In this document: positions 1-8,994 of the stretch, one piece after another
Position numbering within the stretch: position 1 is the stretch's first letter
Layout of the letters: every line of letters begins with the position of its first letter
Program-made: the position numbers and the translations under genes
Notes under the pieces: generated by a model
What the model saw: only the letters and a program-made list of their open reading frames with translations
The model's database searches: none
Told to the model about the DNA's origin: nothing
Assembly (NCBI RefSeq): GCF_026802175.1
Contig: NZ_CP113797.1
Span: 4,999,026 to 5,063,025, forward strand
Length of the DNA: 64,000 nt
Reading direction: 5' to 3'
DNA from: Thermocoleostomius sinensis A174
Lineage (GTDB): Bacteria; Cyanobacteriota; Cyanobacteriia; Elainellales; Elainellaceae

Positions 1-2
1 AA

Positions 3-332
3 TCAGAAGATCGGCAAACCTTAGTGCAAATTGTGGCTAAACCCGAACCTGTGATGACTGTGACCGCTGCAACAACGATCGATCTGCTACGAGCCGCCTA
101 TCATTTGGGCAATCGCCATGTGCCCCTAGAAGTTACCGAAACTTATTTGCGCCTATCGCCCGATCCGGTGCTGAAGTCCATGCTGGAACAGATGAGGCTG
201 CATGTGACGGAAGCTCAGTTACCCTTTGAACCAGAAGCCGGAGCTTATGGACACACCGCTTCTCACGGACATGCTCATGCCCCCTCTGCTACTCACGTTC
301 ATGATCACGTTGACCATGATCACATTGACTGA
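3..332 (+). CDS. ureE: Urease accessory protein UreE, C-terminal part (5' end outside window)
   Basis: The open frame runs into the left edge, so only about 109 C-terminal residues are seen. The stretch [14 protein letters not shown] followed by [18 protein letters not shown] is the UreE C-terminal metallochaperone domain, and the protein ends in a histidine-rich tail ([19 protein letters not shown]) of the kind that binds Ni(II). UreE delivers nickel to the urease active site with UreD, UreF and UreG. An internal GTG at 24 could be mistaken for a start, but the reading continues in frame upstream (SEDRQTLV) and matches the family, so the gene is truncated by the window rather than short. The stop lies 6 bases before ureF, implying one transcript. 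Confidence 0.93.
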   Translation, partial: SEDRQTLVQIVAKPEPVMTVTAATTIDLLRAAYHLGNRHVPLEVTETYLRLSPDPVLKSMLEQMRLHVTEAQLPFEPEAGAYGHTASHGHAHAPSATHVHDHVDHDHID

Positions 333-338
333 GGCGCT

Positions 339-1058
339 ATGAATTCAATCGATGCTGCGGCCTTCTTACGCTTGTTGCAACTGGTGAGTCCGGCGTTGCC
401 TGTAGGTGCTTATAGCTATTCGGAAGGACTGGAGACCTTGGTGCAAAGCAACCGCCTCCCTGATGCTGTCACCCTAGAACACTGGCTGACGCAAGAACTA
501 CACTACGGCGCTATTCGCCTAGAAACAGCCGTGCTCACTCGAATTTACGAGTGTGCTAGCACTGGCGATCTAACGCGATTAAGCTATTGGAACCAATGGC
601 TTTCTGCCTTTCGCGAAACCGAAGAACTACGCCAACAAAGCTGGCAGATGGGGCGATCGTTGTTGCGATTGTTGCAGGGATTGGGGAGTCGGGAGTCGGG
701 AGTGGGAAATGAGGAGCAGAGGAACGGGCTGGGTGAGTGGGTTGAGACGTGTGGGGAAACATGTCATTTTGTCACGGCATTTGGCTTGGCGACGGTTTAT
801 TGGCAGATTGATTTACCTGCGGCAACATTGGGCTATTTGCACAGTTGGGCCAGTAACTTGGTGAATGCGGGGGTGCGCTTGATTCCGCTGGGGCAAACGC
901 AAGGACAGCAGGTATTGCTCAATCTCTACCCATCGTTAGCACAGACTGCAACCAGTGCTTTAAACTTGAAGGATGATGAGTGGTGGAGTTGCAACTGGGG
1001 CTGGACGATCTCTAGCATGAATCATGAAACGCTCTACTCGCGCTTGTTTCGCAGCTAA
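339..1058 (+). CDS. ureF: Urease accessory protein UreF
   Basis: A 239-residue protein with the UreF N-terminal signature LLQLVSPALPVGAYSYSEGLE and a C-terminal half (HSWASNLVNAGVRLIPLGQTQGQ) typical of the family. UreF is part of the UreDFG complex that activates urease by carbamylation and nickel insertion. It follows ureE by 6 bases. No ureG follows: the next gene is convergent, so the remaining urease genes must lie elsewhere. Residues about 111-135 form a low-complexity insert (LGSRESGVGNEEQRNG) encoded by a GGGAGTC heptamer repeat that normally occurs between genes; it keeps the frame, so the protein is probably functional. Confidence 0.95.
   Translation: MNSIDAAAFLRLLQLVSPALPVGAYSYSEGLETLVQSNRLPDAVTLEHWLTQELHYGAIRLETAVLTRIYECASTGDLTRLSYWNQWLSAFRETEELRQQSWQMGRSLLRLLQGLGSRESGVGNEEQRNGLGEWVETCGETCHFVTAFGLATVYWQIDLPAATLGYLHSWASNLVNAGVRLIPLGQTQGQQVLLNLYPSLAQTATSALNLKDDEWWSCNWGWTISSMNHETLYSRLFRS
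684..704 (+). repeat. GGGAGTC heptamer repeat inside ureF
   Basis: Three tandem units, GGGAGTC, GGGAGTC and GGGAGTG, totalling 21 bases and therefore in frame. The same heptamer family appears in spacers at 14711, 21448, 46183, 48707 and 61453. Confidence 0.85.
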
Positions 1059-1067
1059 TCCCTTCTC

Positions 1068-2111
1068 TCATGCTTTCTCCTTTCCCTTCAGCCACCGATC
1101 GATTGGCTCAGTGGACTTCACCACCTGCATTCCAGCATCGGCAAAGCGTTGGTAAGCGGCATCAGCTTGGTCGGTAAAATCCACGACTCCGGGCACAACT
1201 ACAGGCGAGGAGCAATCCTCTAGCAAGTAGACTTTTTGAACCAGGCTCGGATCAGTAGCTTGAATTTCGCTGAGCAAATTTTCGACAGTCCAGGCAACAC
1301 AGTGGCTTTTTGCTTGCCCTGCAATCACAATCGCGTCAAACTGAAGCAGCTTTTGCAAAAATGCCGTGTTTTTGTGAGCGATTGTTTGTTTCTGGGCGTC
1401 TTCCAATACTTCTGGACTCAGAACGGAGTAATTTTCGGTTAACGGATTGCTGCCCTTCAGTTCAAAGTGGGTTTGGCGATCGCGAGCAATGGCATGGAAA
1501 AAACAAGCTTCTTCTACAGCTGAGACGATCGCATGACCAACGCCGCCCAGCATAGAATGGTAGGGCCAGATGGTGAGCGGATACTTGCCGTCTTGATGTA
1601 AGGTGCGGACATAATGCAAGGCATAGGACTGGAGCCGATCAATCTCGTAGCCAAGCCCTTCTGCAATGGCAGCGTTGACGTTCCACCGGCCTTGCTCAAC
1701 GTCATCCAGGGAAATCATGGTCATGGCGGGGGGGTGATCCCCGTTGGCATCAACCCAAAAAATGGGATGGAAAATTTGAGTGGCGGTGTGGGTGTCCATC
1801 GTCAAGGCAATTTCGGTGATGCGATCGAGATGGCGATAGATAAACTCACACAAGCGGATATTGTCTTCCACTGCTCCCATGCCCGATCGCCCGCCTACAA
1901 AAAGCTCAAAATCGGGAATGCAGAATGTATTCTGAACATCGATCGCCAACAGACACAGACGAAAGGTATCACTAGCAGCGGGAAGTAGGTGATGCTGCTT
2001 GGCCCAAGCTTTGGCATCGATCGATCGCTGTTGATAGGGAACTCGCCAAACCTCGCCCACAGAATGTGGAACAAAATGGGCGGGCAGCGGCAATTGCGTG
2101 GTTGTGCTCAT
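1068..2111 (-). CDS. Nicotinamidase/isochorismatase-like cysteine hydrolase
   Basis: About 347 residues from the ATG at 2111, which has a GGAGG box 9 bases upstream; the frame also opens 15 bases earlier at a TTG. The fold has the Asp-Lys-Cys triad of cysteine hydrolases: Asp in LLAIDVQNTF, Lys in IAHKNTAF, nucleophile Cys in AKSHCVAWT. A metal-site-like stretch MDTHTATQIFHP is also present. Family members hydrolyse nicotinamide, isochorismate or related amides. The protein is much longer than the roughly 200-residue PncA because of an N-terminal extension and an insert. Its promoter region is shared with a divergent NrtR-like regulator, which favours a role in NAD metabolism, but the substrate is not proven. 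It is convergent with ureF. Confidence 0.82.
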   Translation of the reverse strand: MSTTTQLPLPAHFVPHSVGEVWRVPYQQRSIDAKAWAKQHHLLPAASDTFRLCLLAIDVQNTFCIPDFELFVGGRSGMGAVEDNIRLCEFIYRHLDRITEIALTMDTHTATQIFHPIFWVDANGDHPPAMTMISLDDVEQGRWNVNAAIAEGLGYEIDRLQSYALHYVRTLHQDGKYPLTIWPYHSMLGGVGHAIVSAVEEACFFHAIARDRQTHFELKGSNPLTENYSVLSPEVLEDAQKQTIAHKNTAFLQKLLQFDAIVIAGQAKSHCVAWTVENLLSEIQATDPSLVQKVYLLEDCSSPVVVPGVVDFTDQADAAYQRFADAGMQVVKSTEPIDRWLKGKEKA

Positions 2112-2234
2112 CAGTGCTGCCTCCAAAGCAGTGGAGAGGGTAGAGCATCAGCGACTAGCATCTTATGCAAACTTTAACAATTGCGATAGAACAGTCAACG
2201 AAATCAATCAAAGCTTGATGAAATCGTGAGATAT

Positions 2235-2257
2235 CTTAGTGTAACTTAAACACTAAG
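2235..2257. promoter_or_regulatory. Palindromic operator, probable NrtR site
   Basis: Perfect 8-base inverted arms CTTAGTGT (2235-2242) and ACACTAAG (2250-2257) around a 7-base spacer, 42 bases before the NrtR-like ATG and between two divergent genes. Palindromic sites next to their own genes are usual for NrtR regulators; assigning it to NrtR is inference. Confidence 0.65.
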
Positions 2258-2298
2258 AGGATGAAATGCTGTCTACTCACTAGAATGCCTCGATACAA

Positions 2299-2991
2299 AT
2301 GCCTCATACCTATAAATATCCTAGACCGGCTCTTACTGTTGATTGTGTCGTATTTGGACTCGATCGCCAACATACGCTGAAAGTCATGCTCATTCAACGC
2401 AAGCTATCACCCTTCCAAGGCGATTGGGCCTTGCCAGGTGGCTTTGTACGCATGGATGAATCTCTAGAGGCGGCAGCATTGCGGGAGCTATGCGAAGAAA
2501 CCGGGATTGAACGGTTGTTTTTAGAGCAACTCTACACGTTTGGGGCAGTCAATCGCGATCCCCGAGAACGGGTGGTCACGGTGGCGTATTATGCCCTGAT
2601 TAACCTAGAAGAACACCCCGTTAAAGCGGCGTCGGATGCTAGTGATGCTGCCTGGTTTGCTATCGATGCCCTGCCATCACTGGCGTTTGATCATGACCAG
2701 ATTCTCAAGATTGCCCTCGATCGTTTGAAAGCTAAAGTGCGCTACGAACCGATTGGTTTTGAATTGTTGCCGCGCAAGTTCACGTTATTTCAGCTTCAGC
2801 GCCTTTATGAAACGGTGCTGGGACAAGAACTGGACAAGCGCAATTTTCGCAAAAAAATTTTGAATATGGGGTTACTGCGCGAACTAGACGAACGCCAGCA
2901 GGATGTCCCCCATCGTGCTGCCAAACTCTATCAATTTGACGAAGCGACCTATCGCCAACTTCGAGAGAAAGGTTTTAACTTTGAAATTTGA
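2299..2991 (+). CDS. nrtR: NrtR-type Nudix-domain transcriptional regulator
   Basis: A 230-residue protein with an N-terminal Nudix domain (about 10-145) and a C-terminal winged helix (about 150-225, [18 protein letters not shown]). The Nudix box GGFVRMDE-x7-RELCEETGI is complete, so hydrolase activity cannot be ruled out; many NrtR proteins have lost activity and use the domain to sense ADP-ribose. NrtR family members repress NAD biosynthesis and salvage genes. The gene is divergent from a nicotinamidase-like hydrolase with a palindrome between them, which fits local regulation of NAD turnover. The NrtR assignment is from domain architecture and context. Confidence 0.85.
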   Translation: MPHTYKYPRPALTVDCVVFGLDRQHTLKVMLIQRKLSPFQGDWALPGGFVRMDESLEAAALRELCEETGIERLFLEQLYTFGAVNRDPRERVVTVAYYALINLEEHPVKAASDASDAAWFAIDALPSLAFDHDQILKIALDRLKAKVRYEPIGFELLPRKFTLFQLQRLYETVLGQELDKRNFRKKILNMGLLRELDERQQDVPHRAAKLYQFDEATYRQLREKGFNFEI

Positions 2992-3403
2992 CAACCTCAG
3001 TTACATCTGATAGATACGCTACAGCTAGGGGCTTTCTTGAGTTCCCAACCATAATGGATTGAAATAACGCGATTCGCCTAACCCTGAATACGTCGATCGG
3101 CTTGCTTCAACTCTTCTAGCTAATTTGTAGAAAAGTTACGAAATGTAAAACACATTGAAAATATTTATGAACTCTTGTCGTTGCCTGATCCCGTTGCTAG
3201 AGTGTGCTGGAAGCTTCAAGCTGGTTCCGTTATCGGCGTTCATTCTGATTAATCGCCTGCTGAACTGTTCCATGTTTCTTAGTTCACGCATTCATTCAAT
3301 TCAACTGTTCCTCAGTTGCAGAAGCACAGTGTCTTACTGATATTCGAGCGATTCACAACCTAGGTAAAAGCGCAGTAAGGCTTGATTCAGGAGGTTTTCC
3401 AAT
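2992..3403. other. Intergenic region without recognised gene
   Basis: 412 bases. A 61-codon frame at 3155-3340 has no ribosome site or familiar composition and is not called. A strong ribosome site (CAGGAGG) for the following SDR gene lies at the right end. No other structure is evident. Confidence 0.5.
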
Positions 3404-4225
3404 ATGGATATTTGTGGAAAGGTTGCTCTAGTAACTGGAGCATCGCGTGGAATTGGACGATCGATCGCGCTGGAATTAGCCAAACACGGTGCGAGGCGGC
3501 TGTTGCTAGTAGCTCGTAATGTCGCTTTGTTGTCAGACGTGGCAGCAGAAATCGAAGCCTTGGGCGCAGAAGCGATTGTGTTACCGCTTGATTTAACGCA
3601 AACGGTAGCGGTTAATGTGGCAATTGCTCAGGCTTGGCGATCGCATGGCCCGATCGATTTACTCATCAACTGCGCAGGCGTCGCCCATCAAACTCCATTT
3701 TTGCAAACTAAATTGCCGCAGGTGCAAGAGGAAATTGCGGTTAATTTACTCGGCATGTATACCATCACTCGTGTGGTGGCTCGACGCATGGCAGCCCGCA
3801 AGCAAGGCAAAATAGTCAATGTTTCTAGCCTCATGGGCAAGTTAGCTGCTCCTACAATGGCGACTTATTCCGCCACAAAATTTGCCATTCAGGGCTTTAC
3901 TCAAGCACTGCGGGCCGAACTGCTTCCTCACAATGTGCAAGTTATCAGCCTACTGCCCACTCTGACTAGTACTGATATGATCCGTAACTTGCAGCTATTT
4001 CGTTGGGTAATTCCCATGACACCAGAGCAGGTGGCTCGATCGTTGATTCGGGGCTTACATCGAGAGTCCCCGGAAATTCTAGTGGGTTGGCAAAGTCACT
4101 TAGCCGTGCTCGGCAGTCGCATCATGCCCTGGTTGACGCAGAAACTGTTACGAATGGCCTCGCCGTTATCCAGCCCTCGATCGTCCCACTATCGTCCTCG
4201 GCATCTTGAGCATCCCACGGTTTAA
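3404..4225 (+). CDS. Short-chain dehydrogenase/reductase (classical SDR)
   Basis: A 273-residue classical SDR: cofactor motif TGASRGIG near residue 12, LINCAGVAHQ in place of NNAG, catalytic Ser in NVSSLMG and YSATK for Tyr and Lys. It would catalyse an NAD(P)-dependent oxidoreduction; the substrate cannot be read from sequence. Start ATG is supported by an AGGAGG site 9 bases upstream. The C-terminal segment (PWLTQKLLRMASPL) is basic and amphipathic. It stands alone between two long spacers. Confidence 0.85.
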   Translation: MDICGKVALVTGASRGIGRSIALELAKHGARRLLLVARNVALLSDVAAEIEALGAEAIVLPLDLTQTVAVNVAIAQAWRSHGPIDLLINCAGVAHQTPFLQTKLPQVQEEIAVNLLGMYTITRVVARRMAARKQGKIVNVSSLMGKLAAPTMATYSATKFAIQGFTQALRAELLPHNVQVISLLPTLTSTDMIRNLQLFRWVIPMTPEQVARSLIRGLHRESPEILVGWQSHLAVLGSRIMPWLTQKLLRMASPLSSPRSSHYRPRHLEHPTV

Positions 4226-4831
4226 GGGGCCACAAGACCAGTGGATGTCTTTGGCGAAGCCAGAGCGGGTTTATCTGGCAGAGTTATCTAAAAGGTGATT
4301 TCAATCCTGCTCTGGTCTTATCGTTCCGTAAGCGTGAAGTTGACTCAACTCTTGGGCTGAGTGAAACCGGACATACTGAGTCAACCAAATGAGTCAACCA
4401 AAGGCAGAAGAAACTTTGCCTCGATCGATCCGTCATCAGTTTGGAGTGAATTCTTGTAGTCAAAGGAATTTGTGCTAGACGATCGCGAAAATGATTTTGA
4501 CAGACAAGCGAATTCCGTGGAGAGCATCGTCTAAGCAATCGATTCGGACTGGAAAAGCCGAGTTTGAATTGCAAGGTGATGCTTTTTCAGGCATTTGATG
4601 TTACATAGGATACGGATTGCCGTTTATTCACGGTTTCAACTTTCAATAACATTTTCCTGATGCACCAATTCATTCAGTGCTATTCGTGTTAGTGCTGCTT
4701 GTGGCGCAGCCTAAGTTTGATCGTTCTTCGCCTGTCAGTTACTTCTCGATTCCGTTATTTTCTGATTTGACTGGTTTCTTGCAGGTATTTCTTGCAGGTA
4801 TCCCTTGTTCCTTGTCAATACTCGTCAATTG
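4226..4831. other. Long intergenic region with tandem 13-mer
   Basis: About 600 bases. It contains a weak hairpin just after the SDR gene (GCCAGA/TCTGGC, 4259-4279) and a perfect tandem 13-mer at 4377-4402 with an inverted half copy at 4340. A 96-codon frame on the minus strand (4284-4574) is rich in Arg and Ser, shows no family features and is not called. Confidence 0.5.
4377..4402. repeat. Tandem 13-bp repeat TGAGTCAACCAAA x2
   Basis: Two perfect adjacent copies (4377-4389, 4390-4402). The core TGAGTCAA also occurs inverted as TTGACTCA at 4340-4347, giving three half-sites within about 60 bases. Confidence 0.7.
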
Positions 4832-5863
4832 ATGACCAATCTCTGTATGGCTAATTTTCTTGAAATGCGTCCCTTGTTTCGCTCCATTCACCCTCTGCGT
4901 CACCAAACCTGGAAGCAACTTGTGGCCGTGACGATGGGAGCGCTGACGCTGACGGCTAGTCTACTGTCTAACCCAGCTTGGGCAGGCGATCCGTTTCGAG
5001 TGACCAATCCACGTAATGTTGGTGATCAAACCGAGGCTGCTTTCAAAGCCATGTTTGAGCAAGGCAATTATGTGACCGCCTCCGAGTTACTCCAAACGGC
5101 TGAACCGGATGAACCTTTGTCCTATGCATTGAAAGCTTCGTTGGCATATATGAATGAAGAGTTTGATGCGATGGGAGAGAACGCCCGTTTAACGCGGGAA
5201 AAAGCCGAACAACTGAAAGAGCAAGATCCTCTACGAGGACACCTTTACATAGCCGCTGGATTATTTCTGGAGGGAGCACATTCGTTTCTAACAGAAGGGG
5301 CCGTGCGATCGACTCCGGCGGTTCTTGGTAAGTTACAGCAGGTGTTCAATAACCTCAGTGAAGCAGAAAAAATTGATCCCAACGATCCAGAATTGAATTT
5401 GCTCAAGGGCTACATGGATCTGATGCTGTCGGTGAATTTGCCGTTTGCCAATCCTCAAGAGGCCATTCAGCGGCTGGAAACTCGGGCGGCTCCAGTGTAT
5501 TTGGCACAGCGAGGTATTGCAATCGGCTATCGCGACTTAGATCAACAGGAGCAGGCGCTAATCGCGGTCGATCGGGCCCTACAAGAAACCCCTAACAATC
5601 CAGAACTCTTGTATTTGAAGGCGCAAATTCTGCGGCGACAAAGCGACGAGGTTGAAGGAGAAGCGCAAACCCGGTTACAGCGGCAAAGCCTCAATTTCTT
5701 CCGTCAGGCTTGGGAACAGCGCACCCAACTTCCCGAAAACACCGTCGAGCAGATCGATCGCGAGGCCTGCCGTACCTTTCAGTATCTCCGCGATCGTAAC
5801 CCTGATGTCTGTGTTGAGAACCATTCCGTCAACTGGCAGCGCACCGAACAAGCAGGAGGGTAG
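4832..5863 (+). CDS. Exported TPR-repeat protein
   Basis: About 343 residues from the ATG at 4832 (other in-frame ATGs at 4847 and 4865; no clear ribosome site decides). A hydrophobic segment (LVAVTMGALTLTASLLS) followed by NPAWAGD looks like a signal peptide with an AxA-type cleavage site. The mature part is alpha-helical with TPR-like repeats (LSEAEKIDPNDPELNLLKGY, ALIAVDRALQETPNNPELLY), which usually scaffold protein complexes. The family is widespread in cyanobacteria and of unknown role. It lies upstream of, and on the same strand as, petC-petA, separated by one minus-strand gene. Confidence 0.8.
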   Translation: MTNLCMANFLEMRPLFRSIHPLRHQTWKQLVAVTMGALTLTASLLSNPAWAGDPFRVTNPRNVGDQTEAAFKAMFEQGNYVTASELLQTAEPDEPLSYALKASLAYMNEEFDAMGENARLTREKAEQLKEQDPLRGHLYIAAGLFLEGAHSFLTEGAVRSTPAVLGKLQQVFNNLSEAEKIDPNDPELNLLKGYMDLMLSVNLPFANPQEAIQRLETRAAPVYLAQRGIAIGYRDLDQQEQALIAVDRALQETPNNPELLYLKAQILRRQSDEVEGEAQTRLQRQSLNFFRQAWEQRTQLPENTVEQIDREACRTFQYLRDRNPDVCVENHSVNWQRTEQAGG

Positions 5864-5948
5864 GGATTGGGTACTGGAGAGGGGGCTTAGGCTTTAGCCT
5901 GCTGCCTCTGTTCCTCTCAATCTCAACCTAATCCCTAGCTGCTCTCTG

Positions 5949-6590
5949 TTACTGCAATGGCGGTTCCGTAGCAGGTGGGGGGGCAAACAGCGGTTCTGGT
6001 TCATCTGGCACGTCAATACGACTCGGAGTCGCGGGAATGCCTTGATCGATCGGCACAAAGTTAGGTAGGACGCTACGAGGACGGCTGCTAGCCGCAATGC
6101 ATCTGTCCATAATTTCAGCGGTTGACAGTGCTGTCTCACCGCGAACACCTGTAACGCACGACGAGAACCGCAGCGGCAACAAACTGCGACGGCAATAGTC
6201 CAGAACAGTAAGAGCCGTCGTTTCATCGGAAACTCCATCGCTAATACTGACCACGCAGGACGCTAAATCTACCGGGCGCCTAGCTCGCCTACAGCTTGAT
6301 AGCGCATTAGTCGCGGCAATTGTCTCATTGTTGCTAATCCGAGTCACGCAAGCCGACAAATCGCGTGGGTAGAGTGCTCCACCACAGGCAGCAGCCGCCT
6401 CCGCTTCAGATACTCCCGCTCCCACTAACCCAGAAGCACAGACGGCATAATCTCTGGGTCGCGATCGATAGTTGGAAATAGAGGTGGCGGCAACAGCCGG
6501 ATTGACAGGCAACAAAACTGAGAAAATGCTAGCCATCAATAAAGAGAGACTAGAAAAGCGCAAGGACGATCGACAAAGAGAATGTTGCAT
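5949..6590 (-). CDS. Exported protein with cysteine-pair repeats
   Basis: A 213-residue protein with a signal peptide (SLSLLMASIFSVLLPVNPAVAA). The mature part has four imperfect repeats of about 30-35 residues, each starting near Pro-Arg-Asp and holding two cysteines (RPRDYAVC...AAACG, YPRDLSAC...LSSCRR, RPVDLASC...LDYCRR, LPLRFSSC...MDRCIA). It ends in a proline-rich tail (PDEPEPLFAPPPATEPPLQ). The even spacing suggests periplasmic disulphides, one per repeat. No function is recognised. It is divergent from petC. Confidence 0.75.
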   Translation of the reverse strand: MQHSLCRSSLRFSSLSLLMASIFSVLLPVNPAVAATSISNYRSRPRDYAVCASGLVGAGVSEAEAAAACGGALYPRDLSACVTRISNNETIAATNALSSCRRARRPVDLASCVVSISDGVSDETTALTVLDYCRRSLLPLRFSSCVTGVRGETALSTAEIMDRCIAASSRPRSVLPNFVPIDQGIPATPSRIDVPDEPEPLFAPPPATEPPLQ

Positions 6591-6941
6591 AGCAGGTGAC
6601 TCGATTCAGAAGCGAATGCAGAGCGACAGATCTGGAGCTATTTTCCCACAACGACTAAAATTTGCCATCGGTTCATTAGACTTCTTGACCCAATCCCCAA
6701 TTCCATCGTTCTATCCTGGATGGAATTTTTTAGAGGTGCAGTCTGGATCGATCCAAGCAATTTTCGGCGTTACAGTTTTGTTACGCTGTAGAATACTTTT
6801 AGAAAAACTGTAAAGCTGCTGAGTAACCGCCACTTTGGCTAAAGCCAACAGTTGTCTGACGCTTAATAGTTATTAAGGTTGCCTGTATGGGCTGCTTTAA
6901 TAAAACGTTACTTTGTACTATCGATCTCTTCTGCTCAAGTC
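6591..6941. promoter_or_regulatory. Divergent promoter region upstream of petC
   Basis: A spacer of 351 bases between the cysteine-repeat gene and petC. It holds the perfect palindrome CTTAATA-GT-TATTAAG at 6862-6877, 64 bases before the petC ATG. An open frame that crosses it (6879 onward) is only the in-frame upstream extension of petC. Confidence 0.5.
6862..6877. promoter_or_regulatory. 16-bp palindrome upstream of petC
   Basis: Arms CTTAATA (6862-6868) and TATTAAG (6871-6877) are perfect inverted repeats around GT. The position fits a regulator site or promoter element for petCA; no regulator is assigned. Confidence 0.45.
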
Positions 6942-7484
6942 ATGGCTCAACTTTCTGAAACTCCAGATGTCCCTGATCTAGGGCGTCGTCAATTTATGAA
7001 TTTATTGACCTTTGGAGCAGTGACGGGAACTGTTCTAGGGGCCTTATATCCGGTTGTAAAATACTTCATTCCTCCATCTAGTGGTGGTTCTGGTGGCGGC
7101 ACGGTGGCCAAAGACGCACTGGGAAATGATGTGCTTGCAGCCAACTTTTTGGCAGAACACAAGCCCGGTGATCGAGTGCTGGCACAGGGACTTAAAGGAG
7201 ACCCAACTTACATTGTGGTAGAAGGACCCGATGCAATTGCTGATTATGGCATCAACGCGGTTTGCACCCACTTGGGCTGCGTGGTGCCTTGGAACGGTGG
7301 TGAAGGTAAGTTTATTTGCCCGTGTCACGGCTCGCAATACAACAGCGAAGGCAAAGTTGTTCGAGGTCCTGCTCCTCTCTCTTTGGCCCTAGTTCATGCC
7401 AATGTTGACGACAATGGCAAGGTCGTCTTTAGCCAGTGGACTGAAACCGACTTCCGCACAGGCGAAGATCCTTGGTGGGCATAA
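6942..7484 (+). CDS. petC: Cytochrome b6f Rieske iron-sulfur subunit PetC
   Basis: 180 residues from the ATG at 6942 ([19 protein letters not shown]), chosen over an upstream in-frame start because this is the family N-terminus. One membrane helix ([20 protein letters not shown]) follows a GRRQF motif resembling a Tat signal anchor, then a flexible glycine hinge (SSGGSGGG). The 2Fe-2S ligands are in CTHLGC and CPCHGS. The protein carries electrons from plastoquinol to cytochrome f in the thylakoid lumen. petA follows after 119 bases, the usual cyanobacterial petCA operon. Confidence 0.98.
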   Translation: MAQLSETPDVPDLGRRQFMNLLTFGAVTGTVLGALYPVVKYFIPPSSGGSGGGTVAKDALGNDVLAANFLAEHKPGDRVLAQGLKGDPTYIVVEGPDAIADYGINAVCTHLGCVVPWNGGEGKFICPCHGSQYNSEGKVVRGPAPLSLALVHANVDDNGKVVFSQWTETDFRTGEDPWWA

Positions 7485-7603
7485 CAAGCAGTCCAAACGA
7501 TGAACGATCTGAATAGCGTGCCGTTACACCCGAACCCCTAACTTTAAGCTGAAAGCTGGAATTTGAATTTCTCGCATCCTTTGTCACTGAACACTTGTCA
7601 CCC

Positions 7604-8593
7604 ATGAAATCAACGTTTTGGATATCGCTGTCGCTAAGAGGAGCCAAGGCTGTCTTTAAAGGCGCTTTGGTGATGTTTGTGGCTATTGCTTTGTTGTTGG
7701 GAAGTGATGTGATTCGCCCACAGGCAGCCGCTGCCTACCCCTTCTGGGCCCAGCAGAACTATGAAACACCCCGTGAAGCCACTGGCCGGATTGTTTGTGC
7801 CAACTGCCACCTTGCTGCAAAGCCCGTCGAAATTGAAGTTCCTCAATCTGTTTTGCCAGATAAGGTGTTTAAAGCTGTTGTCAAAATTCCCTACGATACC
7901 AATGTTCAACAGGTGTTGAGCACGGGTGAAAAAGGCCCGCTGAATGTTGGCGCCGTGCTGATGTTGCCCGATGGTTTTAAAATTGCACCAGACGATCGCA
8001 TTCCTGAAGACATGAAAGAAGAGGTTGGTCCTTCCTATCTGTTCCAACCCTACGCAGAAGGCAAAGAAAATATTGTATTGGTGGGACCTTTACCTGGCGA
8101 TCAATATCAAGAGATTGTTTTCCCGGTGCTCTCTCCTGACCCCAACACGGATAAAGGTATTTACTTTGGAAAATACCAAATTCATTTGGGCGGTAATCGT
8201 GGACGTGGTCAAGTCTATCCTACGGGTGAAAAGAGCAACAATGCCGTTTATAACGCTTCAGCAGCGGGAACCATCACCCAGATTGCCAAAGCCGATGATG
8301 GCAGCTATGAAGTCACTATTCAATCCGAAAATGGAGATGTGGTGGTAGACAAGATCCCGGCAGGACCAGATCTGATTGTGTCAGAAGGAGAAGAAGTTGC
8401 TGCTGGAACTGCTCTGACCAACAACCCGAATGTAGGTGGCTTTGGTCAACGAGATACTGAGATTGTGTTGCAAAGCCCGAATCGAATCAAAGGGTTGATT
8501 GCCTTCTTGGCAGCCGTAACACTGTCACAAATCATGCTGATTCTGAAGAAGAAGCAGGTCGAAAAGGTACAAGCTGCTGAGATGAGCTTCTAG
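7604..8593 (+). CDS. petA: Cytochrome f, PetA
   Basis: 329 residues from the ATG at 7604; a TTG 9 bases upstream is less likely. The signal peptide ends AAAA|YPFW, so the mature protein begins with the tyrosine whose amino group ligates haem. The c-haem site is CANCH. A C-terminal anchor helix ([17 protein letters not shown]) with KKKQVEK holds it in the thylakoid. It receives electrons from PetC and passes them to plastocyanin or cytochrome c6. A terminator-like hairpin follows at 8639. Confidence 0.98.
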   Translation: MKSTFWISLSLRGAKAVFKGALVMFVAIALLLGSDVIRPQAAAAYPFWAQQNYETPREATGRIVCANCHLAAKPVEIEVPQSVLPDKVFKAVVKIPYDTNVQQVLSTGEKGPLNVGAVLMLPDGFKIAPDDRIPEDMKEEVGPSYLFQPYAEGKENIVLVGPLPGDQYQEIVFPVLSPDPNTDKGIYFGKYQIHLGGNRGRGQVYPTGEKSNNAVYNASAAGTITQIAKADDGSYEVTIQSENGDVVVDKIPAGPDLIVSEGEEVAAGTALTNNPNVGGFGQRDTEIVLQSPNRIKGLIAFLAAVTLSQIMLILKKKQVEKVQAAEMSF

Positions 8594-8638
8594 CTACCGT
8601 TAGATCAATCACCGTTAGATCAAATTAAATCGATTAAT

Positions 8639-8667
8639 GAGGGGTTTTGCATAGCAAGCCCCTTTTT
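8639..8667 (+). terminator. Rho-independent terminator after petA
   Basis: Imperfect stem GGGGTTTTGC / GCAAGCCCC with a short loop, followed by TTTTT at 8663. Confidence 0.75.
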
Positions 8668-8994
8668 GGTTGCAATCACAACCTAAGACGGCTTGCAATT
8701 GCCGGCATACTTGAGGCAGCATAAGGACTCTAGACCTGGTTAGTAAATTGGAGCCACCGCAGCAGGAAAAGTTAAGGGCAGATTATATCGAATAAATGAG
8801 ATTTATATTTATCAGAATTTGAATTGGCTCAATTTATCGCTAGGCTATTTTCATAAGAACACTCAGCAGAGCTTGATGTTCTGCCTTGAGCGTTTGAAGT
8901 CACTGCATCCCAGGCTTGAGGACGAAGCTGGCTTGCAATCCACTGTGAAGGGATTTATTGCGATCGCTGCCCCGTCGTCATTGAGGTTAAAGCC
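8668..8994. other. Intergenic region, nothing recognised
   Basis: About 327 bases between the petA terminator and a small membrane protein gene. A GCGATCGC octamer occurs at 8960. No open frame or hairpin of note. Confidence 0.5.

Noticed and set aside
3155-3340. 61-codon frame between nrtR and the SDR gene
   Set aside because: Leu/Ser-rich composition without ribosome site or homology I recognise; probably chance.
4284-4574. 96-codon minus-strand frame
   Set aside because: Overlaps tandem repeats, Arg/Ser-rich, no start signal; likely non-coding.
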